Source of the DNA: Xiphophorus maculatus
Taxonomy: Eukaryota; Chordata; Actinopteri; Cyprinodontiformes; Poeciliidae
DNA: 64,000 bases
Assembly: GCF_002775205.1 (NCBI RefSeq)
Contig: NC_036443.1
Span: 11,771,698-11,835,697, forward strand
Reading direction: 5' to 3'
Shown one piece after another: positions 36,015 to 52,274 of this stretch; the stretch's first letter is position 1; each line of letters starts with the position of its first letter. Under the pieces are notes generated by a model that worked only from the letters and a program-made list of their open reading frames with translations, ran no database searches and was not told the origin of the DNA. The position numbers were made by a program, and so were the translations under genes.

Positions 36015-38747
36015 AACCCATTGTCTACTGTGGGAAGATGTGACTGGCTCAAGAATGAAATGGAAATGAGGTGGAATAAATTCTAAAGCAATATACAAAT
36101 AATAAATTTATTTATACACAATATTTGAGCATATGTATGACTAATTTATTTATAAATATACTTAACATAGAGAAGAATCTATTGATATGCAGTGGCTTAA
36201 GTATATATAAATATATCTTTTCGAAATAGAGGATACTGCTGTCTCGGAGAATATTTTCAGGACTGTTAAAACTCGGCTAATGACATTTAAAACAATATGT
36301 GTAAACACTAACAAAGTAAGCTTACTTACTCTTAGTATGTTCCATCATTCACCTAGAGTAAATCAGCCTAAAATAAGCGTATATAAAAACACAGAGCCAA
36401 GTTAATATCTCCGAAACCCACTTTGCTAGCATATCGACAACTTCTGACAGCAGTACCTTCACCTTTTGGGTTGGATTACAATTAATACTTAACGATCATA
36501 ATGGAACTGAACGGGTGAAAATACGTCGATAAAATAACCATTACATTGTGTTAATTGTGAGCAACTTACCGTATTGTAAAAAAAAACACCCAAACAAAAT
36601 AAGTAAAAAGTATATCTTTGGCCGTTATTTTTTAGTTCAAACGGCTGTCAGGAGACCCGCGAAATCTACGTCAATCTCGCACGCGCGAGTCAGGCAAATG
36701 GAGGTGGTAGATCTATTTTTGTAATCCCTCGGATTTCAAGACTCTGGAAGGTAGCAACCAAGGTAGCGGTATGATAACTACCACATTGTTAGACACTTAA
36801 AAGTTGTGGTTGTGTTTTACCGCTGAAGACACCATTACTTCCAACACTCCCACTCTTATCAACATTGGCTTTGCTTAGGGTGCATGTTCACAAATTTAGA
36901 TATTCGTAAAAGATGTTCAGCAATAATTATAGATTTTTGTTCAGGCACATAAAATGTAGGTATAATTTTTTTGCTTAGGGTTTTTCATGTGAGAGATAGG
37001 ACCATTATAGTATGATATTTTATGCCTATGGTAAGGAGGGTTAACTGGTATGCTAGTGTCATCAATATAGAAAAGTAGACGTATGTTGAGGTTCGAGTAT
37101 ACGTACCTCAACAACTCACAATATCGCTCCGCCATATTGTGAGGAGCATGTAAGTCTACAAGGTCGCCATATTGTGAGGGGGAGGTTAAAAATGAATACT
37201 AAAAAATACGTTCAATTAATTTTGACAAATAGCTTGTAATTATAATTAAAATATAATTTTTAATATAAATAAGAGCGACATTTTGACAAAGATAAGCAAA
37301 TTATATTGATCACAGTAGAAGAATTTAAATGTGCCTAAAATGTCTTACCTTATTTCACTTCAGATAACCAGCAAATACATTTAATTATTTTTGAATAACA
37401 GTAAAAGAGTGAAAGTAAAAATACATAAAGTATTTTTTTCATGTGTTAATTGTTTTATATAACTAACATACATTAAATCCATATAATAGCAATAGAAATA
37501 TATATAGTCATATATAACACTTGCATCATTATTATTATTAAGGAGTTGATTAAGGAGTTGATTCTTCTAATTAAGAAAAAGGGCCAACTAAGTAGACTTA
37601 AAGTGATATCTTATTACTGACGGTCTTATTTTGGGGGTTAAAATTAGTTTAAAATGGTTAGTTTTGATGTAATAACATCAAAGCATAATTCTCTTTTATA
37701 GCTTTGTAATGTATTTATAAAAGTGCCACTCACAATATCCAGTCCAAATGTCCATGCAGAATTCATTCTTCTTCTTACACTGAGTGTCAGTTTTTAGGGG
37801 ATTTTTAGGATCTTTTACTGAATAATATTTTCCAAGGCAAACACGGACAGCATGTTTAATCAGAAAACATAGAAAGAAAGTATTGAAAAAGAACTCCTCA
37901 TAACACTGATCTTATGAACCTCAATTTTTATTTTTATTTTTTGGCATTTAAATTATATTAAAAAGAAATGCACATTTCATTACTACAAATCAAAAATACT
38001 GGGATTGAATATAACTACAGATTGACCAATCAATCACCAAGAGACTGCATTCTGCCAGTATTTCCCTTTGATTATCTCCCATTGGTGTTTAGTTTCATTT
38101 ACTGTCCACAAACTCATAATTTGGTGCACTGATTAAAATTTCATTAAACAGATAAAGTGTACGGACAAATACTTAAAGCACTTTTTTCCCTCTTTCATCC
38201 GTTACTTTTTCCATGCTTAGAACAAAAAACAAATCAAAATTGATCCAATAGGAATTTGCTGGTTAGATCTGATAGAAAACTGAAAATCTGCATTGACCAG
38301 GGAAAAGATGATTGTTGCGTCTCTAAATATAACATCCACAATTTTTGTAAACTTGTTTTTATTTGGAAAATGCTCTGGAAATTGTATTTAATGGGATCCA
38401 AGTAAAAATGTACTGAGAGAATAATGGGCAACACATTTTGCATGAAATCATTTATTCCATCAGATATCCAGCAAGGTGACCTCCCCTCTTAAAATGTCCA
38501 TGTGTGGAGTGTGCATATATATGCATATTATTTATTTCTTTATTTATTTAGTGCAATTTTTAAAACTATAAATGCCTTAGTGCTTGATCTCCTCTATCTA
38601 TAAAAGTGCTCATAGATTCTGTCTCTTAGCATGATTTTGTTAGCAGTGCTTAAATCAACAACATATCCTCTGTAGGTATTCTCAATATGTATTGCTGCTA
38701 GATTTAAAGTGCTCAGATTGCATTTTTTACCCCATGTAGTCTGCATC
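35759..38747. other. SYCP2-PPP1R3D interval
   Basis: No coding sequence was recognised. It contains the AT repeat, a CpG-containing patch at about 36640-36710 that may hold the SYCP2 promoter (meiotic genes often have short CpG promoters), and about 1.9 kb of very AT-rich DNA. The PPP1R3D 3' UTR probably occupies the last few hundred bases, where TTTATT signals for the minus strand occur around 38527-38552. Confidence 0.5.
35941..36011. repeat. AT dinucleotide microsatellite
   Basis: Uninterrupted AT repeat of about 71 bases, 180 bp upstream of the SYCP2 start codon. It probably lies in a 5' UTR intron or the proximal upstream region. Confidence 0.95.
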
Positions 38748-40069
38748 CTAAATGAAATGCACCATGCTGTCTTCACATTCTTTAGGCACTGTTAGCTTGT
38801 AGTTTTGACAGACTAATTTATAATTCTTTCCATAGTTGTTGTCCCAATATTCAGCCCCACAAACTTTGTATTGGATAGCAAACTCCAGCTGCGCTCCTGG
38901 TCGAAGGGAGGGAGGGACTGGTAGGTGGAAACGAAATGTATCGCAACTAAATTCCTGCCCTCTTCCTCCTTCTCCGTCGCAGGTTTTGGTGACAGTGGAG
39001 ACCCAGGAAGCCTTAGTTTCTGCAGAACCTTTCCACTCTGTAAACGAATACCGAACTTCAACTTCTTTCTCAAAGTCTAAATTTAGGACTTGCGTGATTC
39101 CGATAATGCCCAGTTCAAAGCACAAGACCCTCTCCAGACACACTTTCTGTTCGTAGAGATGCTGCAGGAACTCCGGCTGGTCACCGGGCTGTTGGGCAAA
39201 AACCGGCTTTAGGTATGGCAAGTTAATCTCAAGATGCCTTCCATCTGTCATCTCGGCGCCCATCAGGAGTCTGAAGGTAACATGTTGTGGCACAAATGGG
39301 TCCTCGCCTGATTTAAAAACCCTAACGTCTTCCAGGTCGAGGCCTAGAGAGTCGACAAACCTCACGCCAACACCTCTGCTCTGTTTCTTTTTGTTCTGGG
39401 TGGCAGAAGGCAGAGAGCGTGACCGTTGTCGGATGATGGGCTTCGGCGTAGGCTCACAGGTGAGGAAGCTGTGGGAGTCTTTTGGCCGAGTAACTCTTGG
39501 ACTTGGCGGGCGGATTGGGACAGGCTTCCTGACGGTGTTGGGCTTGTCAGCTCGAAGCATTTCGTTCACGTTTATAGTCAAGAAGGACCTAGACACACTG
39601 CTGCAGCTGGACAATGGCTGTTGAGATTTGGGGAGGAGTATCCTCTCATGTCCAAGGAACCACCCTCTTTCCATGTTCTCTGCTGGCCCTTCTGACCTAT
39701 ATAAATACACATTAAAATTAGCTTTGAAGCAGAATCACTTAGTATGTCACATTAAGTTTGTAAATCTGCTCTAAGCAAAGTGTTTAGGTTCGAAATTAAA
39801 CTTTTTTTTTAAGAAAGAAAAAGAACAGCCTTTTTATGAAACTGTACTGCCAGAAACTTCGAGTGGGCGTGTCTGCTGGTAGTACGTGCCCGACTGCACA
39901 GTCTGTCTGAACAGCTGCAGCAATACTGAAAATGCCCTTAATTAATGAGCATCAAATAAGGAAACGTGCATCAAACAAGCAAACTTTGACCTCACCTGAA
40001 CATACACAGATATGAAGCGTGTTGCATGCAGGCTGCAGAAACACTGTCGCTTATGGCGCGATCCTCCAT
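38748..40069 (-). CDS. ppp1r3d: Protein phosphatase 1 regulatory subunit 3D (R6)
   Basis: This is a glycogen-targeting subunit of PP1. The main exon (38748-39696) encodes RQRSRSLPS, a likely 14-3-3 site that is also present in the human protein, then VGVRFVDSLGLDL (the PP1-docking region) and a CBM21 glycogen-binding domain with YSFTEW and AEYWDNNYGKNY. It ends MVHFI, close to human WIHFI. An upstream exon (39996-40069, MEDRAISDSVSAA...) joins in frame through a CAG/GTGAGG donor and a TATATAG acceptor. Its ATG is directly preceded by an in-frame TAA, so it is the first possible start, giving 340 residues. Without this exon, translation would begin at ATG 39674-39672 (308 residues; human 299). 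The human gene is a single coding exon as I recall. The docking motif lacks the usual Arg/Lys before V-x-F. Confidence 0.92.
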
Positions 40070-42405
40070 TTAAAGCAATGCGTGGCAGGATTTCGGGTTG
40101 CGCTACGTCGTTAAGACTGCGACAATGATTTCAAGCATGAACCCAGACTTCTAAACACTAACAGTTCGCATGCACCCAGCGTAAAGTCGATGGAGATCGG
40201 CTAACAAGCGCGCAGTTAGGAGGAAATGTACAGTACGCAGATTCATTGGGTGCGCACCATTTGTCAGCTGGCATGGAAAACGGTGCCAAAGTGGGCGTGG
40301 CCTGGGAACATTTCAAACGAATCATAAACTTCTTGATTTTAATGTTTACAAGGTAATTTTTTTTAAGACATTGAACGATTATATCATAACAATTATATTA
40401 TAACTGCTTCTCTTTTCAAGTATGCACTCTCAAAATGGGTTGGATTGGAACTGCAAAACATATGATTCTAGCTTCAAATAACATGTACAAGTAGATGATG
40501 TATGTGGGAATATAATTATACATGTGTGTATGTACAAATAGAACTGCATAGACTGATGCCTTTGTTTATGTATCTCTCCTCCACCAGAGAAACGGAATTT
40601 ATTGCACTGTGTACAATGTCTGTCAATGAATTTAATTTGATATTTTTGATGGTTTAATGTTTCATTTGGAAAGACATTTTCAAAACAAACAAAAAAATCA
40701 ATATCCAAACAGTAAAACTACAAACAGTGAATATATGTATAATTTACACATCTGAATATTTTTCACAAATGGATCTAATTTGGGCCCTAGCAAGTCCTCC
40801 CTGTACAGAAACAAATGAGCACCAGTTCTTTTAAATAGATGAAGGCTATCTGGCACCAAATTAGCTCCAATTAGCTCCAGTTTCATTTTGATTCCCATAA
40901 AGAAAATGACTTGTTTACTCTCTTCTAAAGAATGCAGTAGAAAAAAATAGAATCCAATTTCCTTCCTATACATTTCCCATTGGTTGATCAGGCCATCATG
41001 ACGTCTCCTTCAGACCAGCTCCTGAGACAGCTGAGTACCGAAACTTACACTGGGAAGAGAGACACCAAAAAAGCATAAACCAGCAAGGACCCAGACCCTG
41101 CAATGAATTCCCTACCAACTGGGAAATACTTATATAACACGTTATCAAAACCAGAGGACTCCATAGCATTTCACACGACATTAAATCATTTACCCATACA
41201 TTCAAATGCCGATGGAGGTACGCTACATCGTAGCCACAGAAGCACCGGTGCTGCTTGGCCCTCTGACTACCACCAGCAGGCAAGGCAGGTCTTTAAGGAC
41301 ACAACAGTAGAGATGGTGGCGAAGGTGCTAAGCCCCACCGATTACAGGACGACCTCCTACCGCCACCACCATACTACTGATTTGGTGTGTTTCCTATTTA
41401 CAGCAGAAGTCTCTCCATCTGTCACCAGAGCGTTGCCAGACAGTGTCAGAAGCCATACTCTTCTCAAATGACTGGCAAATGTCCACTTGTACCACATGAC
41501 TGTAATAATGAACATAGCAGGGTTTTTTTTTTTTGCATAACAGGATAAAAATTAATCAGTAAATAATTTGATGTGTGTGTATCACAAGCAGGTGAAACAT
41601 AGTAGTTTAATTTAAATTACTGCTGCACATTTATCCTGTCAGCTATTAATGATGCTATAAACCAAGATCCTTCAGACAGATCTTTACCTGACCTTCACTT
41701 ACGAGAAATCCCGCCCAAATCGCCCCGTTATTTCTTCTAGCCGAGTGATTCGCCGGCTGACTGTTAAGAAACGCGCTCATTGATGTTGCCTGGGTGATTG
41801 AGTTGTACAAGGCTGAGTGCCAAAAGTGTGTATCTTATTTTTCACTTCCTGCATCTATTTTGGGGCCTCAAAATAAGATTTAGTTCATCTCCAATGTTTT
41901 GAAGTGATAATTAGACTCTTTTAAACAGCGCCTGTGGTGGGTTTAAATCTCGATTACTAACGCTTACACTTCAAGTCCCATGATGCACTCCGGCGGCTCA
42001 CTTCGGCAGAGGCAGCGAGCCAGTCAGCAGCAGGTAAACAAACCTATCTCACAGGGAAACAAAGCGTCTGCGCTGCTTTTGCTTTGTTGCATTCGTAATG
42101 ATGAAAAGGATGACATTAGAATTAGATATACCTTTTCTTGTCACAGGTTAATTACAATTAGGAAAAAAAGCGGAATTGTGTTTGAGCAGCGACGTAGCGT
42201 CGACGACCAAAACAGTAGTTCGTGTGTTAAACCTGCAGCAGAAGAGGAGAGGCTGGTGTCTTCACATGATGCATTGCAGCACTTCGGAGAGAATGGGAGA
42301 TTTTAGCCGTATCCTCAGACTAGACTGTCTGATTAGAGATGTCGGCTGGCTTCTTTAGCTACCGTGCAAGACTAGATCCGTGCTGGACTCCAGACGCAGC
42401 GTCCC
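40070..42405. other. PPP1R3D-FAM217B intergenic region (divergent)
   Basis: This holds the promoters of two genes read away from each other. CpG-containing sequence lies next to both starts (about 40060-40290 and 41950-42420). Around 41140-41290 is a block that looks like a common teleost interspersed repeat; the open frame over it has no recognisable family. The rest is AT-rich and unremarkable. Confidence 0.5.
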
Positions 42406-45400
42406 ATGTGGTGCAACATGGGCCCCATCATGCAGGAGCGCACGGCTTCCACAACACTGAAGCGCGTCGTTTCCAAGGAGAAGATACGAGTTAAGAATAC
42501 CGAGAATAGCGGGTCACTTACCAGGTAGGCATTTTCTACATTAATGGGACTGAACGTTATGTTATGGATTGCATTTTATTTTAAAAGCCATGCCTGATGC
42601 TATTTTCTGTTTCGTAGCTCAAAGAAATGTAACAAGACCACGAAAGCAATGAGCCAAATGAAAAATGGTTTCCCGGGACCAGATAAGGATAAGGACACAG
42701 CAGCCCTACAGAGGGTATGTGACTGGCACCGTTACTAAGTAATATATGCAATAGGTATAAATACCACAGGTTACTACTGTTATTACTACCCAGTAGCTGA
42801 TATATACACAGAAATGGGCCAGATTAGACTGTTCAAAAGTTACACCTTTCATTCAGCACAGCACTGGGTAATAAGTAAGCTCAGATGTGTTGTACAATTA
42901 GAACTGATTAGCTTAACACCTGTTTGACACCCACCTAAGGGTTTCCAACTGGCTTTGCTGAGTTGGTTGTATTAAGTCAGGTCACAGGGCTCTCATTCAA
43001 GAAGCCTGTGTAAGTCCAGGCACAGGTGGTATCCCTTCAGCATGAATGACATCCTTATGCAGCCAACAAACGCACACCGGCTGAGCAGCTCATAGTGTAG
43101 CCGCACTGCTTGAACCAATTCACGTTTCCTCATTTTACAATCAGAAAACTTAATGTAGGTTTTGAGGGGTTTTATGTTATAAACATAAGGGTGAACTTTC
43201 ACTTCACACTTGCATGTGAAGTGGAAGTAAGATTATACATACTCTACCAGTTTTGCACATCTAGGGATTGATAGATCTGGTGTCTCTTCCTCGTAATATA
43301 ATTAAAAATCAGTCCGATTCAGTGGAAAGTTCCACCGCAGATTCTTTATTTATTTACACAAATAACCCTTGACCTTAAACATTCATCGTAATTGTGGCTC
43401 AGACTGTATGTTTGGGATTGCTTATTCCATGTGTTTGATGTGTTTGCTATATGGCTCGTGGCAAACTGAATACAGAACTTCTTGTGGTTTTGTTTCAACA
43501 ATCACTATTTTTAGAGTGTACATATAATTGTTCACATGTCTACAGATTCTCCAACCTGAACAGCAAATCTTTTTTTCTCCTCCATGCAAGTCTTTCTGCA
43601 TGTTTGATTAGGGCTCTCCTTGTCTGGTGTGTCAGTGTAGTGGACATCCCTGTCTTGATATGTTTGGAATTGAGCCGTACTCTTTTAATTTTCTGATAAT
43701 GGATTGAACAGTACTCTGAGTTATTTGGAGCTTGGCATATTACTTTATGGGACTGAGAATCATTTTGTGTTGTAATGACTTTTCTGCAGGGTGCTCAGTC
43801 TAAAGGTGGCAGGATAAAGTCAGGTGCGTCTCAAAATGCAAGCAAACTCTCAAGGTAAGAGCTAAAAGTGGCTTGTATTATTTGTAAGTGCTTTCCTTCA
43901 GGTACATTAAATCCCTAAATCCTCCAACAACTTCTCCCCCATTTCCTAAATCCATCTGTCTCTTCTCAGCCCTGAAGCAGAAGGAGACTTTAGACCTCAA
44001 CTTCGCAAGCAGTCATCTGCACACAGGAAAGAGGAGAAACGAGAAAATCAGCGGCTGTCACCGTGCGGCACGGAGCTCCTCCCAAATCGTCAGGGGATGG
44101 GAAAAAATCGTAGAGCGCTCTCTCTGCCTATTTCTCCAATATCAGGGCTACGGATGTCGCCATCCCACCCGCTAATGCATTCCCCAGCTCCGACCCCAGA
44201 AGCACTGCAGCATCACTACAACAACAAGGAGGACGACTCTGACAGCGCTAGCGATCTGTCAGACTCTGAGCGGCTGCCTGTTTTGCCCTCGCCGTGCACC
44301 CCGTGCACCCCGCCCCACCTCAACCTGCGGGCGGAGATCATTAACACTAACGACTTCCTCCCAGATATTCCAGGACCCCATGGGATGGCGGGGGACGAAG
44401 ATGAGAGTGAGAAACCCGCGTACACATACTCTGATTTCCTGCCTCCTCCCTTCAACTGCTGGAGCCTGAGACAGCTGGCGGTGTTTCTTCACACAGAGGG
44501 TCGCGGGGCGCCCCGACCCAAGCCTGTGGGGCCCTTAGAGAAGTACCTGGAGAGGCTGCTGCAGCTGGAGTGGCTTCAAATCCAAACGGTGCAAGCAGAG
44601 AGCAGCCGCCCCCCTGGGGGTCGCACAAGACCACAGAGCTTCCCTTCTTCCACGGCCGTGCACTCGGCCAGACCTCACACCGCACCATCTTCCCGACTCA
44701 ACTCCCCCAAAGGGCTGCGGCACGGCTCGCGAGCCTTCCCTTTCACACCTGTTAACAACCCGCCATCTCCTGCCTCAGCCCAGCAACAGCTCTCCCGCTT
44801 TCCAGTGTGTCCGCAATGTCACATGCGCTACCCTCTCTGCAACGGAAGCTGCTCTGCCTACGCCTACCAGCGCCACTCGCGGCTCAGCCCATTGCTTGAG
44901 CGCAGGGCGCGCCCAGGAGCAGCGGCGAAGCGGAGCAGCAGCGAGACCCGAGCCGCCTCTTCTGAAGGTATTAGCCCTGGAGCACAAGGCGGAGGGGGAG
45001 GGGCCCGAACACCAGTTAGCCCCTCAGCTGGGAGGAGTCACCTCAGGCACATGCAGGCTGCGGGCAACACCCGGAAACAACCCCAGGAAGCCGGCACTAA
45101 CCAAAAGGGCAGAGGGCAGGTGAGGAAAAGCCGCGTCAGAGCCAACTCTGAGACAGATGTGAAGAAGGAGCCCAGTGGGATCAAAGGTGCTGCCACCGAG
45201 AAACGGGGACATCCCGGAAGCAAGAGAGAGCTCATTACTTCCAAAAGAGACGAGAGGGACTGTCAGAGGGCCGAGGCGGGAAGTCAGGCCTCTAAAACTG
45301 CCACGAAAAGAGCTGCTAAAGACCCAGCGAGTCTCCCCAAAGCTCCACCTAGCACCCACAGCATTCCTAAACAAAATGGCAAAACAAAAAATGTGCACTT

Positions 45401-45413
45401 TGTTGCTAAGTAA
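42406..45413 (+). CDS. fam217b: FAM217B family protein, function unknown
   Basis: Four coding exons (42406-42524, 42618-42714, 43790-43854, 43970-45413) join to 574 codons plus stop. The start ATG follows an in-frame TAG about 35 bases upstream. An alternative ATG four codons in (42418) is equally possible. Family signatures are DDSDSASDLSDSERLPVLPS, then HLNLRAEI, YSDFLPPPFNCWSLRQLAVF and EKYLERLLQLEWLQIQTVQ. All match human FAM217B in order. The long C-terminal half is basic, low in complexity and poorly conserved. It contains a C-x2-C-x6-C-x3-C cluster (44808-44852) that I do not recall in the human protein. The gene is larger than the human one (about 380 residues). No biochemical function is known to me. 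Confidence 0.9.
43560..43790 (-). mobile_element. Tc1-like fragment in FAM217B intron 2
   Basis: About 43600-43760 matches the antisense 5' portion of fish Tc1 transposase genes (phrases such as GGGCTCTCCTTGTCTGGTGT and ATGGATTGAACAGTACTC). It ends close to the acceptor of FAM217B exon 3. The piece is heavily mutated. Confidence 0.6.
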
Positions 45414-47778
45414 CCCCTATAGGCCTGAAGTATATTGCTTTAGTGAGTGGTTACTTGGTAAAAAAATCCTAAACCTATGCTTGCTTTGTGTAAAATCTGT
45501 GTAAAACTAACATGCTCTAACTCTTATACAGCAGGATGCACACAGCCTTTAAACCGTAGACATGGTCTGTCATTCATCAACTAGTAGAGAATAATAGGAT
45601 AGCACAGGTGTGTCCTAATAAATTTTAATATCCTCAAAAAATTTCTTTATTTCACAAATTTAGAAAGTAAAACTAATTTTATAAAGATTAATGACAGATT
45701 GCATACATTTTCAAACCATGTTCTTTGCTTCCACATAATTTTCCTTTTGTGTCTTACCCAGAAGGGGGTCCTTTTGGTGGACTTTCTGCTGGACAATTGT
45801 CCAGTTGGTGGTCTTACCCATGATTGTGTTGTCCATGAGCGTCTATTTAGAAATAATTTCCTTAGCTAATATTCAGATTCTGTGAGAAACTGAATTTTGA
45901 GTTTTTATGAGTTGTAAGCCACAGTCTCTCATCATCACGAGTTTCGCTCGTATAAAACTACTGAAATAAATAAACTCTCCAACGATATTCTAATTTTATT
46001 AAGGCATCTGTATTTTTGGCATTTGTTCAAAAAAAATTTAGAATTAAAAGCGTAATGCTGAGCTCTGCTTAAACATGAGGTTCAGTATCAACATAGAGAC
46101 AGCTCCGAATTTTAATGCACTGCACTGTCATCCCTCCGTTCTCTACTAATGTTAAAATAGATATAGGATAAATGAAAACAGATACGAGCATAAATAAGGC
46201 ATAATGATATTTAGTACAAGTCATAGCATTTCATAAAATACTCAAGCAGCTTTTGATGTTTGAATGTATTTTTGTTTTATGTTGTTTTTTTTAAAATTAT
46301 AATTCTTTTGTGACTCGTGTTTTAAACGTTTAAGCGTCTCTTCAGCAAAAAAGATACGCACTGGATCACCTTGTGACTTTGGGATGTACTGTTTTTTCAC
46401 CACTCTGTCAGCTTTTTTTTTTTTTTTTGTTACAAGGGCTTTGCATTGTCGAAAAGCTTGAATTGTAGTTTACATTAACTTGATGTATTTTGCATAGAGC
46501 TGAGGTCGTCTCGTCACTGAAGGCGGTGGATTGTTTGCTACGAATGTAAATGCGTATTTTTCCAGAATTTCTATACCATAGCTATATTTATGAGATGTCG
46601 TTGTGGTCGACTTTTATTTATTTTGGTCATCTACATGTTTACATTGTGTCTAACTTAAAAAAAAAAAAAGAGGAATTGTTTTGTAGAAGAGCTGAATGTA
46701 ATTTCTCTGGCCTCTGCAGTCATCCCAATTATTTGAATGGAGCTTTGACACATCAGGGCCGCTGGGCTGTAACTGGGTGATGGTGGACAAATCACCTCCA
46801 CATTCCACTACATACTTAATGTCTGTAAGGCAATGTTAATATTACAGCGCTTTGTCTGTTTTATAGTTTGATTTAAATGTTCAAAGCACTCAAATTAATG
46901 TAGATGTGACGTACTATGACTGCACTCACTGAATATACAGTATATTTATGTAAAATGTCAAAGCCATAGTGAAGGGGCCAGGACAGACGAATATTGTTCA
47001 TGTGTACACTATACACTACGTTGAAAGATTGTGGTATTTTTCTCAGTGTTGGATGCGAGTATTTGTAAGGCATAGAAATAAATGTTTTGGACGCAAGAAA
47101 ACATGTCATGCAGTTATTTGTCAATATTGTTGTTATATGTTTAATATTTGTTCAGTTATTATATTGGCATTAACAAGGACAGACCAGTATACAGGGAATT
47201 GCAAAAGTTGGGGTTGGACTGGGTTTCTCCAACACATGTGGATTAAACCATTCTATTGTAGCGGTACTTATATTTTGACACAGATAGATTCTTAAGAAAA
47301 TTATTTGCTCTGGATTTTATTTAGGGCTTCAGAGTAAAGGGGGATTGAACACAAATGCACATCACACATTACAGATTTTATTTGTAAAAACAAGACATGA
47401 CAGTCTGTGCCCGTCTTGTTAAATCAACCTGTTTGTTGCACGTTCAAAATTGGTCTAAGGTTGAAATATTGTTTTTACTTGCAGAAAACATTGGGGGGAA
47501 CTGGGTCGGCGTCCTTTACCACGAACAAAAAAAAGAAAAGCCATGTTGGAGACTCAGGATACAATTAGGTCCTCCTCTGAAATGGTTTAAAAAGATGGCG
47601 AAGCTGCTTTTCTCTGTCATTCAGACACCCTGCAATGAAGAACGGGCAAAACCAGAGCGTCATTATTAATAGAGCGATTTAGACCGTAAAGCACACCCCT
47701 ATAAAGAGAATGGTAATAATAGATTAGCGGATCACTTTCAAAACCAAAAAAAAAAACGAGTCATCTTTTTTTCCCTTA
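45414..47778. other. FAM217B-TTLL9 convergent 3' region
   Basis: This is the 3' UTR of FAM217B followed by noncoding AT-rich DNA, then the 3' UTR of TTLL9 on the other strand. Several AATAAA candidates are present (for example about 45617 and 47070). A short Tc1-type terminal fragment lies at 47300-47400. No coding exon was recognised. Confidence 0.5.
47300..47400 (-). mobile_element. Tc1-like terminal fragment
   Basis: The run AGAGTAAAGGGGGATTGAAC and the T/A-rich stretch after it match the outer end of fish Tc1 elements. Only about 100 bases remain. It carries a minus-strand TTTATT that could serve as a TTLL9 polyadenylation signal. Confidence 0.5.
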
Positions 47779-52089
<4,311 letters not shown>

Positions 52090-52193
52090 AGACCCGTTCA
52101 CCACAAAGTAGCAGCAGAAGGCTCCGGAACTTCCTATTGAGGTATTTGTATGGAGAAAGCTACATTATCTGAAAGGACGGAAGAGTTGTTGTC
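52090..52193. promoter_or_regulatory. Probable bidirectional promoter of TTLL9
   Basis: Only 104 bp separate the TTLL9 ATG (minus) from the ATG of the possible plus-strand exon at 52194. The region is GC-richer than its surroundings and has no TATA box. Short head-to-head promoters of this type are common for ciliary genes. No perfect X-box was found. Confidence 0.35.
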
Positions 52194-52274
52194 ATGACTA
52201 CCGAGAAACCAACCGGAGTAGGGAGATTGTCCCGAAGAGCTTGCCGTAGTATCCTCGAGAAAATAAGTTTGTTT
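52194..52274 (+). CDS. Possible first coding exon of an unidentified divergent gene
   Basis: ATG 52194 opens 27 codons (MTTEKPTGVGRLSRRACRSI...) that end exactly at a consensus donor GTAAGT. The exon is GC-rich with several CpGs, in contrast to the AT-rich DNA that follows. I do not recognise the peptide and found no convincing second exon downstream within the window. It may begin a small gene or a noncoding divergent transcript. Confidence 0.35.

Noticed and set aside
41103-41471. 122-codon plus-strand open frame between PPP1R3D and FAM217B
   Set aside because: The DNA resembles a common teleost interspersed repeat and the peptide has no known domain. There are no matching splice or promoter signals.
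44216-44688. Minus-strand open frames over FAM217B exon 4
   Set aside because: These are shadows of the GC-rich coding exon on the other strand.
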